Below are positions 12,638-22,755 of a DNA stretch of 64,000 nt, piece after piece. Source of the stretch: Pseudomonas reidholzensis (GTDB lineage Bacteria > Pseudomonadota > Gammaproteobacteria > Pseudomonadales > Pseudomonadaceae); the NCBI RefSeq assembly GCF_900536025.1, contig NZ_UNOZ01000002.1, positions 124,001 to 188,000 on the forward strand, in the 5' to 3' direction. Under the pieces are notes generated by a model. It was not told where the DNA came from and did not search any database. It saw only the letters and a list, made by a program, of their open reading frames with translations. Every line of letters begins with the position of its first letter. Position 1 is the first letter of the stretch. Made by a program: the position numbers and the translations under genes.

Positions 12638-13414
12638 ATGTCGAAACGAAACACGCCCCAACGCCGGCACAATATCCTCGCCTTGCTCGCCGAGCAGGGC
12701 GAGGTCAGTGTGGATAACCTGGCCAAGCGTTTCGAAACCTCGGAAGTGACCATCCGCAAGGACCTCGCTGCCCTCGAGACCAACGGCCTGCTGCTGCGCC
12801 GTTACGGCGGTGCCGTACCGGTGCCGCAAGAGCTGCTCAGTGAGACCGTGCAGCCGGTGTCGCGCTACAAGCAGGCGATCGCCCGCGCAGCCGTCGAGCG
12901 CATCCGCGAACACGCGCGGATCATCATCGACAGTGGCAGCACCACTGCCGCGATGATCCCGGAGCTGGGTCGCCAGCCGGGGCTGGTGGTGATGACCAAC
13001 TCGCTGAATGTCGCCCGTGCCATCAGCGACCTCGAGCACGAGCCGGTGCTGCTGATGACCGGCGGCACCTGGGACCCGCACTCCGAGTCGTTCCAGGGCC
13101 AGGTTGCCGAGCAGGTACTACGCTCATACGATTTCGACCAGCTGTTCATCGGCGCCGACGGTATCGACCTGGAGCGGGGCACCACCACGTTCAACGAACT
13201 GCTGGGCCTCAGCCGGGTGATGGCCGACGTGGCGCGGGAAGTGATCGTCATGGTCGAGTCGGACAAGGTCGGGCGCAAGATCCCCAACCTCGAGCTGCCC
13301 TGGAGCAGCATCAATACCCTTATTACCGATGACCGCCTGCCCCCTGCGGCACGCGAAGCATTCAAAGCCCGCGGCATCAACCTGATCTGCGCCGCGATCA
13401 GCCAGGAGCAATAA
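12638..13414 (+). CDS. glmR: DeoR-family transcriptional regulator GlmR
   Basis: 258-residue DeoR/GlpR-type regulator. The N-terminal winged HTH reads [36 protein letters not shown], and the C-terminal DeoRC sugar-phosphate sensor contains [14 protein letters not shown] and [12 protein letters not shown]. It lies two bases before glmS, so the two genes form an operon. In Pseudomonas the orthologue next to glmS is called GlmR and links amino-sugar supply to glmS expression. The effector cannot be read from sequence; a phosphorylated amino sugar is likely. Confidence 0.9.
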   Translation: MSKRNTPQRRHNILALLAEQGEVSVDNLAKRFETSEVTIRKDLAALETNGLLLRRYGGAVPVPQELLSETVQPVSRYKQAIARAAVERIREHARIIIDSGSTTAAMIPELGRQPGLVVMTNSLNVARAISDLEHEPVLLMTGGTWDPHSESFQGQVAEQVLRSYDFDQLFIGADGIDLERGTTTFNELLGLSRVMADVAREVIVMVESDKVGRKIPNLELPWSSINTLITDDRLPPAAREAFKARGINLICAAISQEQ

Positions 13415-13416
13415 TC

Positions 13417-15252
<1,836 letters not shown>

Positions 15253-15279
15253 ACAGATTTCAGCGATGCTGTTCCGAAC

Positions 15280-15305
15280 AAAGCCTCCGAAAGGGGGCTT
15301 TTTTC
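15280..15305 (+). terminator. intrinsic terminator of glmR-glmS
   Basis: AAAGCCTCC (15280-15288), loop GAAA, GGGGGCTTT (15293-15301; one G-T wobble), followed by TTTCTTT. It lies 27 bases after the glmS stop. Confidence 0.88.
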
Positions 15306-15422
15306 TTTCACATGCTTGGGAAATCTCTTACAGGCTACGTACGTATCAGATCAATTCTCTTTGTTTGCCCCTGCCTTACCGTGACTGCCTGTTTGGACAC
15401 TGACGACAAGGTAGGACGGACG

Positions 15423-15719
15423 ATGGAAAGAATCCTCGATATCCAGCCCCTCGGGGCTGATCTGCTGACACTCGACCTCAACGGCCAGCCTGTGACCGCC
15501 GCCCCCGGTGAAACCGTGCTCAGCGTGCTCAATGCAGTGGGCCTGCGGCCGCTGGCCCGTAATGACCACGGCCAGGCCGGCGCTGCCTTCTGTGGCATGG
15601 GTGTGTGCCATTGCTGCCTGGTGGCCATCGACGGGCGAGCCAAGCGTCGCGCCTGCCAGACGGTGGTCCGGGCCGGCATGCGGATCGACACTCACGCTGA
15701 TGCGAGGGAGCGCTCATGA
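15423..15719 (+). CDS. hcnA: hydrogen cyanide synthase subunit HcnA ([2Fe-2S] protein)
   Basis: 98-residue ferredoxin-like subunit of the membrane-associated HCN synthase that oxidises glycine to HCN and CO2. The cluster cysteines are Cys57, Cys62, Cys64/65 and Cys78 in CGMGVCHCCLV...RACQT. I chose the ATG at 15423 (MERILDIQPLGADL): the frame is open upstream, but this start follows AGGACGG and fits the ~100-residue family. The stop overlaps the hcnB start (ATGA). The leader just before the start is rich in GGA motifs (15411-15427), as seen at Rsm-controlled genes. HcnA resembles the N-terminal parts of octopine/proline-type dehydrogenase ferredoxin subunits, but the exact three-gene set points to hcn. 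Confidence 0.9.
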   Translation: MERILDIQPLGADLLTLDLNGQPVTAAPGETVLSVLNAVGLRPLARNDHGQAGAAFCGMGVCHCCLVAIDGRAKRRACQTVVRAGMRIDTHADARERS

Positions 15720-17110
15720 GTGTGCGTCCAGTGATTGTCGGCGGTGGCTCGGCAGGCCTGGCAGCGGCTATCGAGCTGGCCGAGCATGGGGTTGCCAGCG
15801 TGGTCCTGGAGGAGGCGTCGCGTCCGGGTGGCGTGGTGTTCCGTGGCCCGCTGCGTGCCGGGGTCGACCTGGGGTATCTGGGGGCACGCTACAGCAAGGC
15901 CTTGACCCGGCTGCACGAAGATTTTGCGGTGTGTCGCGAGTTGATCGACCTGCGCCTGAACAGCCGCGTGGTCGGCGGGAACGGGCAGTCGCTGATGCTA
16001 CTGGATGCCGACGAGCAACTGCAGCAGATTGACTACGCCCAACTGCTGCTGGCCGCCGGTTGCCACGAGCGCAATGTGCCGTTTCCTGGCTGGACCTTGC
16101 CGGGGGTGATGCTGCTGGGTGGCCTGCAGTTACAGATCAAGAGCAACGCGGTCAAACCCTTGGGTAGCACCTTGATCGCTGGCACTGGCCCGTTGCTGCC
16201 CTTGGTGGCCTGCCAGCTGCACGCTGCCGGGGCGAAGGTGGCGGGGGTGTATGAAGCCTGCGCGTTCAAGCGCATCGCGCGCGAAAGCCTGGCCCTGATG
16301 AACCAGCCGCAGCTGTTTCTCGCCGGCCTGAGCATGCTCGCTTATATGAAGCTCAACGGCATCGCCATGCATTACGGCTGGGGTGTGGTCGGCGCCCAAG
16401 GGGAGGGCGAGCTGAGCGAGGTGAGCGTGGCGCCCTATGACGATGATTGGAATGCGGACATGAGCCGCGTGCAGCACGAGTCGGTGCAGACCCTGGCGGT
16501 GGGCTACGGCTTCATTCCGCGTACCCAGCTCAGCCAGCAACTGGGGCTGGCGCATGGCTTCAGCGAAGATGGCTACCTGCGCGCCGAGTGCAATGTCTGG
16601 CAGCAGAGCAGCCAGGCGCATGTCCACCTGGCCGGGGACATGGCGGGTATTCGTGGGGGCGAGGCGGCGATGCTCAGCGGGCGTATCGCGGCGGTGTCGA
16701 TCCTGCAGCAGTTGGCGGTGCTCGATGCCGAACAGGCCATCGAGCGTCGCGAGCTGTACCTGGGCAAGCTGGCGGCGATCAAGCGCTTCCGCTCCGGCGT
16801 GGAACGCTACACCGCACGTGGCGCGGGGCAGGTTGGGCTGGCGCAGGCCGACACACTGATCTGCCGGTGTGAGCAGGTCAGCCGTGGGGCGATCGACCGG
16901 GCGCTCGAGCAAGGCGTGCAGGACATGGCCAGCCTGAAGATGCGCACCCGGGTAAGCATGGGCGATTGCCAGGGACGGATGTGCGTCGGCTACTGCAGCG
17001 ACCGCCTGCGCGCCGCGACCGGTCGCGTCGATGTCGGCTGGTTGCGGCCGCGTTTTCCGGTCGACCCGGTGCCGTTTTCCGCCTTCCAGCCACTGACCCC
17101 CGAGGCCTGA
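15716..17110 (+). CDS. hcnB: hydrogen cyanide synthase subunit HcnB (FAD/NAD(P)-binding)
   Basis: 464-residue flavoprotein subunit. The N-terminal Rossmann motif is VIVGGGSAGLAAAIEL, and the second dinucleotide-binding region is near residues 155-180 (STLIAGTGPLLPLVACQL). The C-terminus carries a BFD-like [2Fe-2S] site: ICRCEQVS and GDCQGRMCVGYC provide four cysteines. The length equals the known HcnB family (~464). It overlaps hcnA by 4 bases and is followed by hcnC after 2 bases, a tight operon. The alternative reading as an octopine/opine dehydrogenase subunit is less likely given the HcnC match. Confidence 0.9.
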   Translation: MSVRPVIVGGGSAGLAAAIELAEHGVASVVLEEASRPGGVVFRGPLRAGVDLGYLGARYSKALTRLHEDFAVCRELIDLRLNSRVVGGNGQSLMLLDADEQLQQIDYAQLLLAAGCHERNVPFPGWTLPGVMLLGGLQLQIKSNAVKPLGSTLIAGTGPLLPLVACQLHAAGAKVAGVYEACAFKRIARESLALMNQPQLFLAGLSMLAYMKLNGIAMHYGWGVVGAQGEGELSEVSVAPYDDDWNADMSRVQHESVQTLAVGYGFIPRTQLSQQLGLAHGFSEDGYLRAECNVWQQSSQAHVHLAGDMAGIRGGEAAMLSGRIAAVSILQQLAVLDAEQAIERRELYLGKLAAIKRFRSGVERYTARGAGQVGLAQADTLICRCEQVSRGAIDRALEQGVQDMASLKMRTRVSMGDCQGRMCVGYCSDRLRAATGRVDVGWLRPRFPVDPVPFSAFQPLTPEA

Positions 17111-17112
17111 AC

Positions 17113-18345
17113 ATGAGCAAGACCTACGACATCGTCATCGCCGGCGGCGGCGTGATTGGCGCGTCCTGCGCCTACCAGCTGTCCAAACGCGGCAACCTGC
17201 GCATTGCCCTGATCGACGACAAGCGCCCCGGCAATGCCACCCGCGCTTCGGCGGGCGGCTTGTGGGCCATCGGCGAATCGGTCGGCCTGGGCTGCGGGGT
17301 GATCTTCTTTCGCATGCTGTCGTCATTGGCCAAGCGTGAGGCCAACGGTGCGGCGGTAGCGGTCGACTCGAGTACGCCGCATATCCTTCCCCCGTGTTTC
17401 TTCGACCTGGCGCTGCAGTCCAACGCACTTTATCCACAGCTGCATGCGGAGCTGATCGCGCGCCATGGCATGGACTTCAAGTTCGAGCGGACCGGGCTCA
17501 AGTACGTGATTCAGGATGAAGAGGACCAGCTGTACGCCGAGCACATCGTCAAACAGATCCCGCACCTTGCCGAGCAGGTGCGCTGGCTGGACCGCCGGGC
17601 ACTGCGCGAAGCCGAACCGGCGGTGACCTTGCAGGCCACCGGTGCGCTGGAGTTTCTCAGCGATCACCAGGTGAGTCCGTTTCGCCTGGGGGACGCCTAC
17701 CTGGAGGCGGCGCGGCAGAATGGCGTCGACCTGTACCCGAACACCCGTATCACCGAGGTGCTGCATGAGGGCGCGCGGATCATAGGCGTGCGTACCGAGC
17801 AGGCCGGTGAGTTCCACTGCCAGACCCTGATCAATGCCGCGGGCGCCTGGGCGGCGGAGCTGAGCGAGTGGGCCACGGGCACGCGCATTCCGGTCACGCC
17901 GGTCAAAGGCCAGATCGTCCTCACCGAGCGTTTGCCCAAGTTGCTCGACGGTTGCATCACCACCAGCGATTGCTACATGGCGCAGAAGGACAACGGCGAG
18001 ATCCTGATCGGCAGCACCACCGAGGACAAGGGCTTCGATGTCAGCACCACCTTCCCCGAGATCGGCGGGCTGGTGCAGGGCGCTGTGCGCTGCGTACCGG
18101 CGCTGGCGCAGGCCAACCTCAAGCGCACCTGGGCAGGGCTGCGTCCGGGCTCTCCGGATGAGCTGCCGATTCTGGGGCCAGTAGACGGTGTGGCGGGGTA
18201 CTTCAATGCCTGTGGGCATTTCCGCACCGGGATCCTGACGTCGGCAATTACCGGGGTGCTGCTCGACAAGGTGATCCACAGCGAGGCGTTGCCGCTGGAT
18301 ATCACGCCGTTTCTGGCTGAGCGTTTCCAGACGGAAACTTCGTAG
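17113..18345 (+). CDS. hcnC: hydrogen cyanide synthase subunit HcnC (FAD-dependent glycine oxidase type)
   Basis: 410-residue DAO-family flavoprotein, the likely glycine-oxidising subunit. The N-terminal FAD motif is DIVIAGGGVIGASCAYQL. The sequence GNATRASAGGLWAIGESVGL and the C-terminal WAGLRPGSPDELPILGP...GHFRTGIL are, from memory of the family, strongly HcnC-like. The start at 17113 sits 2 bases after the hcnB stop. An exact DnaA box (17430-17438) falls within it. No terminator is obvious in the 52 bases before cfa. Confidence 0.92.
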   Translation: MSKTYDIVIAGGGVIGASCAYQLSKRGNLRIALIDDKRPGNATRASAGGLWAIGESVGLGCGVIFFRMLSSLAKREANGAAVAVDSSTPHILPPCFFDLALQSNALYPQLHAELIARHGMDFKFERTGLKYVIQDEEDQLYAEHIVKQIPHLAEQVRWLDRRALREAEPAVTLQATGALEFLSDHQVSPFRLGDAYLEAARQNGVDLYPNTRITEVLHEGARIIGVRTEQAGEFHCQTLINAAGAWAAELSEWATGTRIPVTPVKGQIVLTERLPKLLDGCITTSDCYMAQKDNGEILIGSTTEDKGFDVSTTFPEIGGLVQGAVRCVPALAQANLKRTWAGLRPGSPDELPILGPVDGVAGYFNACGHFRTGILTSAITGVLLDKVIHSEALPLDITPFLAERFQTETS

Positions 18346-18397
18346 GGATGAACTACCCTCTTTCGAAGACGTCCGAAATTCAGAGGAGGGTGATTCG

Positions 18398-19582
18398 ATG
18401 CTTGCGCAACTTCCCCCTGCGTTGCAGCACCTGGTGTTGCCATTGCGTCTCAAGCTTTGGGACGGCAACCACTTTGACCTCGGCCCCTGCCCGCAGGTGA
18501 CCATCCTGGTCAAGGAACCTCAGCTGATCGGCCAGCTCACTCACCCCAGCATGGGTGAGCTGGGGGCCGCCTTCGTTGAAGGCAAGCTAGACCTCGAAGG
18601 CGATATCGGCGAAGCCATCCGGGTGTGTGATGAACTCAGTGATGCCCTGTTCAAGGATCAGGACGGTGCCTCTCCCCAGCGTGTGCCACATGACAAGAGC
18701 ACCGACGCCGAGTCGATTTCCTACCATTACGACGTCTCCAACGCCTTCTACCAACTGTGGCTGGATCAGGACATGGCGTATTCCTGCGCCTACTTCAAGG
18801 AGGCCGATGCCACCCTCGATCAGGCCCAGCAGGACAAGTTCGATCACCTTTGCCGCAAGCTCCGCCTGCAGCAGGATGACTACCTGCTCGATGTCGGCTG
18901 TGGCTGGGGCGGGCTGGCGCGCTTTGCCGCGCGCGAATACGGTGCCAAGGTGTTCGGCATCACCCTCAGCAAGCAGCAGCTCAAGCTGGCCCGCCAGCGG
19001 GTCAAGGACGAAGGTCTGGCGAAGCGTGTCGACCTGCAGATTCTCGACTACCGCGACTTGCCGCAGGATGGCCGTTTCGACAAGGTGGTCAGCGTCGGCA
19101 TGTTCGAACATGTCGGCCACGCCAACCTCGACCTGTACTGCCAGAAGCTGTTCGGCGCAGTCCGTGAAGGGGGCGTGGTGATGAACCACGGCATCACCGC
19201 CAAGCATGTCGACGGGCGCCCGGTGGGGCGCGGCGCCGGTGCATTCATCGACCGCTACGTGTTCCCCAATGGCGAGCTGCCGCACCTGGCGATGATCACC
19301 AGTAGCCTGTGCACGGCCGGCATGGAAGTGGTGGATATCGAGAGCCTGCGCCTGCACTACGCGAAGACCCTGCACCACTGGAGCGAGAACCTCGAGCACC
19401 AGTTGCACCGCGCGGCGGCCCTCGTCCCGGCGAAGACCCTGCGCATCTGGCGGCTGTACCTGGCGGGCTGCGCCTACGCCTTCAGCAAGGGCTGGATCAA
19501 CCTGCACCAGATCCTCGCGGTGAAGCCTTACGCGGATGGCCACCATGATCTGCCCTGGACCCGCGAAGACCTCTACCGCTAA
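18398..19582 (+). CDS. cfa: cyclopropane-fatty-acyl-phospholipid synthase
   Basis: 394-residue SAM-dependent enzyme that adds a methylene bridge to unsaturated acyl chains of membrane phospholipids, usually on entry to stationary phase. The SAM-binding motif LDVGCGWGGLARFAA is near residue 165. The catalytic-domain signatures YHYDVSNAFYQLWLDQDMAYSCAYF and SVGMFEHVGHANL are present, and the N-terminal lipid-binding domain is complete. The AGAGGAGGG ribosome-binding site fixes the start. It converges with cardiolipin synthase (stops 6 bases apart), so two phospholipid enzymes sit together. Confidence 0.95.
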   Translation: MLAQLPPALQHLVLPLRLKLWDGNHFDLGPCPQVTILVKEPQLIGQLTHPSMGELGAAFVEGKLDLEGDIGEAIRVCDELSDALFKDQDGASPQRVPHDKSTDAESISYHYDVSNAFYQLWLDQDMAYSCAYFKEADATLDQAQQDKFDHLCRKLRLQQDDYLLDVGCGWGGLARFAAREYGAKVFGITLSKQQLKLARQRVKDEGLAKRVDLQILDYRDLPQDGRFDKVVSVGMFEHVGHANLDLYCQKLFGAVREGGVVMNHGITAKHVDGRPVGRGAGAFIDRYVFPNGELPHLAMITSSLCTAGMEVVDIESLRLHYAKTLHHWSENLEHQLHRAAALVPAKTLRIWRLYLAGCAYAFSKGWINLHQILAVKPYADGHHDLPWTREDLYR

Positions 19583-19588
19583 CCACGC

Positions 19589-21028
19589 TTACAGGATCGG
19601 CGAGATCAGCCGCGCGATACGCATCCCCAGTTGTTGCAGGCGGTGCGTATCGCGGCTGTCTTCGGCGGTAATCTCCCTGGCCTGGGCGAAGTCATTGAGC
19701 AGCATCGCTTCCACCTGGTCGGCAAATACCCGGTCGACGGTCAACAAGGTGATTTCGAAATTCAGCCGGAACGAGCGGTTGTCCAGGTTGGCACTGCCGA
19801 TTGCGCTGACCTCGTCATCCACCAGCACCACCTTCTGGTGGAGGAAGCCGGGCTGGAAACGGAACATGCGCACACCGGCGCGCACTGCCTCGAACGCGAA
19901 CAGGCTGGAGGCGGCGTACACGATGCGGTGGTCTGGGCGCGCCGGCAGCAGGATGCGCACATCCACCCCACGCAGGACTGCCAGGCGCAGTGCGGCGAAC
20001 ACCGCTTCGTCAGGGATGAAGTAGGGCGTGGTGATCCACACCCGATGGGTTGCCGAATGGATCGCCTCGACGAAGAACAGCGAGCAGGTCTCCTGCGGAT
20101 CGGCCGGGCCGCTGGCCAGCACTTGGCACAGCACGCCGTTGTCCGGGTAGGTGTCGGGCAGGATCAGCGGCGGCAGCTCGCGGGTAGCCCAGTACCAGTC
20201 TTCAGCGAACGACTCCTGCAGGCAGGCCACCACCGGACCGCTGACCTGCACATGGGTATCGCGCCACGGCGACAGCTGCGGATTGCCGCCCAGGTATTCG
20301 TCGCCGACGTTGTGCCCACCGAGGAACCCTTGCACGCCATCGACCACGACGATCTTGCGGTGGTTGCGGAAGTTCACCTGGAAGCGGTTGAACCAGCCGC
20401 GGCGCGTGGCGAAGGCTTTGATCTGCACACCGCCGTCGCGCAGCACCTGGCTGTAGCTGGCCGGCAGGGCATGGCTGCCAACCCGGTCATAGAGGACGAA
20501 GACCTGCACGCCTTCGGCGGCCTTGCGCAGCAGCAGCTGTTGCAGCGCACGGCCGATGCCATCGTCGTGAATGATGAAGAACTGAATCAGTACCGCCTGA
20601 CGGGCCTGCTCGATGGCCGCGAAGATGGCGTCGAAGGTCGCTTCGCCATCGATCAACAGCTTCACGTCATTGTTGGCCAGGCACGGCATGCGACTCAACT
20701 TGGGCATCGCTCGCAGGGCAGCGTAACTGCCCGACTCCCGGGCGGTCAGGGCTTCTTCGACCCAGGGCCGCCAGTTGAGGTTGGCCATGGCCACGTGCAT
20801 CTCCTGGTTGGCCTGACGCCTGGCCTGGATGTAGGCATAGAACGAGCGCGCGCCGAACACCAGGTAGGGGATCAGCGTCAGGTAGGGGATGAACAACAGC
20901 GACATCGCCCAGGCGATCGCGCCTTGTGCAGTGCGCACGGTAAACACGGCATGCAGCGCGGCGATGATGCCGAGCAGGTGAATGAGGCCGAGCACGTAAC
21001 CGAAGAAGTAGGGGCTGTGGTAATCCAT
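19589..21028 (-). CDS. cls: cardiolipin synthase
   Basis: 479-residue phospholipase D-superfamily enzyme that joins two phosphatidylglycerol molecules to cardiolipin in the inner membrane. There are two N-terminal membrane helices (residues ~5-30 and 35-60) and two HKD motifs, [10 protein letters not shown] and [11 protein letters not shown], each followed by GSxNxDxRS-type sequence ([27 protein letters not shown]). Start at [11 protein letters not shown]; an in-frame ATG two codons upstream is possible. The last residues are LISPIL, and the gene converges on cfa. Confidence 0.94.
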   Translation of the reverse strand: MDYHSPYFFGYVLGLIHLLGIIAALHAVFTVRTAQGAIAWAMSLLFIPYLTLIPYLVFGARSFYAYIQARRQANQEMHVAMANLNWRPWVEEALTARESGSYAALRAMPKLSRMPCLANNDVKLLIDGEATFDAIFAAIEQARQAVLIQFFIIHDDGIGRALQQLLLRKAAEGVQVFVLYDRVGSHALPASYSQVLRDGGVQIKAFATRRGWFNRFQVNFRNHRKIVVVDGVQGFLGGHNVGDEYLGGNPQLSPWRDTHVQVSGPVVACLQESFAEDWYWATRELPPLILPDTYPDNGVLCQVLASGPADPQETCSLFFVEAIHSATHRVWITTPYFIPDEAVFAALRLAVLRGVDVRILLPARPDHRIVYAASSLFAFEAVRAGVRMFRFQPGFLHQKVVLVDDEVSAIGSANLDNRSFRLNFEITLLTVDRVFADQVEAMLLNDFAQAREITAEDSRDTHRLQQLGMRIARLISPIL

Positions 21029-21158
21029 ACGCATCCTGCTTGACGAAACCTCGTCTGCTAACAGACCACGTTCGTGGGGCCGCGTGCAACCCGCGAGGGA
21101 AAATGACGTCTAAGCTGTGTCCAGCCAGGTGGCTGGGAATGACTAGGAGCATCCATCG

Positions 21159-21695
21159 ATGAAGATTCGTCTGCCACTGTTCGCCCTCGCCATGGGCCTG
21201 ATGGCCAGCCCACTGGTCAATGCGCAGATGTTGCAACCCGGCTTGTGGGAGCTGACCACCAGCAACATGCAGGTCGATGGCAAGCAGTTGCCCGACATGG
21301 GTTTCATGCTGGGCCAACTGAAGAACCTGCCGCCAGAGCAGCGCGCCATGATGGAGGGCGCGTTGTCCAAGCAGGGCATAACGGTAGCGGGCAATGGTGT
21401 GCGCTCTTGCCTGACGCCGGAGCAGGTCAAGTCGGATGACATTCCGCTGACCGATCCGAAGTCCGGTTGCACCCAGAAGATTACCGACCGCACCGGTAAT
21501 GTGTGGAAGTTCGAGTTCAGCTGCCCCAAGGCACAGGGCACTGGCGAAGCAACATTCCTCAGTGATCGGGAATTCACCACCAAGGTCAACGGGACGTTCA
21601 ATGCGTCGGGTGTTCAGCAGCAGGGCAGCATGAACACGCGAGCGCTGTGGTTAGGCAACGACTGCGGAACCGTCAAGCCACGGGCCGCTAACTGA
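21159..21695 (+). CDS. DUF3617 periplasmic protein
   Basis: 178 residues with a clear Sec signal peptide (MKIRLPLFALAMGLMASPLVNA, cleavage before QMLQPG). The mature part begins PGLWELTTSNMQVDGKQLP, the hallmark of DUF3617, and contains cysteines near residues 87, 105, 127 and 169 that may form two disulphides. Function is unknown; family members are small exported proteins. It is divergent from cls, and an AGGAG ribosome-binding site precedes the start. No operon partner. Confidence 0.85.
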   Translation: MKIRLPLFALAMGLMASPLVNAQMLQPGLWELTTSNMQVDGKQLPDMGFMLGQLKNLPPEQRAMMEGALSKQGITVAGNGVRSCLTPEQVKSDDIPLTDPKSGCTQKITDRTGNVWKFEFSCPKAQGTGEATFLSDREFTTKVNGTFNASGVQQQGSMNTRALWLGNDCGTVKPRAAN

Positions 21696-21728
21696 AATGT
21701 CTGGGGCTGCACTGCAGCCCCATCCGGA

Positions 21729-22616
21729 TCACCAGCGCCACTGACTGACTGCCACCGCATCATGCGCATGCAGGCTCTCGGCATGTTCCACGCGCAGAGT
21801 AAAGCCACTGGCCCACGCGGCCTTTCTTAAAGCCTCATCCACCCGCCGCGCTGCATCCTCGCAAAACATCAGGTTCTGCCCGTTGGCCAATGCAAACGCC
21901 TGTTCATCCGCGCGTTTCACGGCGGTTTGCACTGCCGTTCCCAACGCGGCTTCCACCCGCTCAATCAGGTCGATGACGGGCAGTTCTGAACCACCGTCCA
22001 GCAGCCTGACTTTTATCTGTGCCTCGCTGCGTTGGCTATGGGGGGTTGCAACGATCCCCTGGCTACTACCCAACCACGCCAATACTGAATCCCGATCCAC
22101 ATCAGCCCCTTCGAAATCCGCCTGAAATTGCGCCTGAATCAGCTGTCTAGCCAGGGCAGCCGAGCACGGGCAGGTCGACGAATAGGGGATTCGCACAAAT
22201 AGTTCCACGTGGAACATTTCATTCTTGATGCGTGCCTCGACGGTTACCGGATAGCTTTTCCACCCACTCAAGGGGCTTACCAAGGCGGGGCGTTTCAGCA
22301 AAAGCTCGAAGTCGATGCGCACAGATGCTGCCGAGGACAAGCCCTCATGGCTGTCGAGGAACTGCGCAAGCAGACGTCGAAGGGCCTGTGGATTCAGTTC
22401 CTGCTGCTCCAGGCATGCCAGTGCTAAGTAGAGCCGTGACATATGGATACCTCGCGACTGACCGTCATCGAGGTTGACGCCAGCGCTGGCGCTAGCGCTC
22501 AAGCGTGTATCGGCGAACCGCACAGGCAGGGCGATGCCTTGCATGCCGACCCAGTCGAGCGGCTGGTTTCGCTGGTGGGTTTGCGTGGCGATGTCGGGCA
22601 GGGTCGCGAGGGTCAT
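21729..22616 (-). CDS. folE2: GTP cyclohydrolase FolE2 (type IB)
   Basis: 295-residue metal-flexible GTP cyclohydrolase I that makes 7,8-dihydroneopterin triphosphate for folate when zinc is too scarce for the zinc enzyme FolE. Signatures are YPVTVEARIKNEMFHVELFVRI and the active-site cysteine region SSTCPCSAALARQLI. It is divergent from a COG0523 GTPase across a palindromic Zur box, the expected zinc-starvation context. A near-perfect parS sequence is embedded in its coding region at 22201-22216 (codons for MFHVEL). Confidence 0.94.
   Translation of the reverse strand: MTLATLPDIATQTHQRNQPLDWVGMQGIALPVRFADTRLSASASAGVNLDDGQSRGIHMSRLYLALACLEQQELNPQALRRLLAQFLDSHEGLSSAASVRIDFELLLKRPALVSPLSGWKSYPVTVEARIKNEMFHVELFVRIPYSSTCPCSAALARQLIQAQFQADFEGADVDRDSVLAWLGSSQGIVATPHSQRSEAQIKVRLLDGGSELPVIDLIERVEAALGTAVQTAVKRADEQAFALANGQNLMFCEDAARRVDEALRKAAWASGFTLRVEHAESLHAHDAVAVSQWRW
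22201..22216. promoter_or_regulatory. candidate parS (ParB-binding) site inside folE2
   Basis: AGTTCCACGTGGAACA matches the Pseudomonas parS consensus TGTTCCACGTGGAACA at 15 of 16 positions; only the outermost base differs, and the 14-bp palindrome is intact. parA and parB are encoded ~18.5 kb to the left, and parS sites of pseudomonads cluster close to oriC. It is inside folE2, which is common for parS. I saw no other close match in the window. Confidence 0.8.
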
Positions 22617-22693
22617 GGAAATTCCGTCTTGAGGCAGGGCACAGAGCCGGTTGCGTGAGCGCCATTCGGCAGAGCAGCTTGGCTAAAGTGTAT

Positions 22694-22708
22694 TGTTATA
22701 ATATAACA
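22694..22708. promoter_or_regulatory. Zur box between folE2 and the COG0523 GTPase gene
   Basis: TGTTATAATATAACA, a perfect 15-bp palindrome, fits the gammaproteobacterial Zur consensus (GTTATA-n-TATAAC core). It lies 78 bases from the folE2 start and 48 bases from the start of the divergent GTPase gene, so one Zur dimer pair could repress both directions under zinc sufficiency. Confidence 0.85.
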
Positions 22709-22755
22709 TTAAGCAATGCATCGTTTCGAATGCCTTCGCCTGATGAGGTCTACCC

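Noticed and set aside
12448..13416. A glmS-type ribozyme or riboswitch upstream of glmS
   Set aside because: glmR ends two bases before glmS, leaving no room, and such ribozymes belong to other phyla; the gap before glmR is explained by REP and DnaA boxes.
15338..15354. Full Anr box upstream of hcnA
   Set aside because: Only the right half (ATCAA) is good; the left half does not match TTGAT.
15253..15422. A longer HcnA beginning at 15312
   Set aside because: The extra residues come from the glmS-hcn gap, lack family similarity and have no ribosome-binding site; the family start fits 15423.
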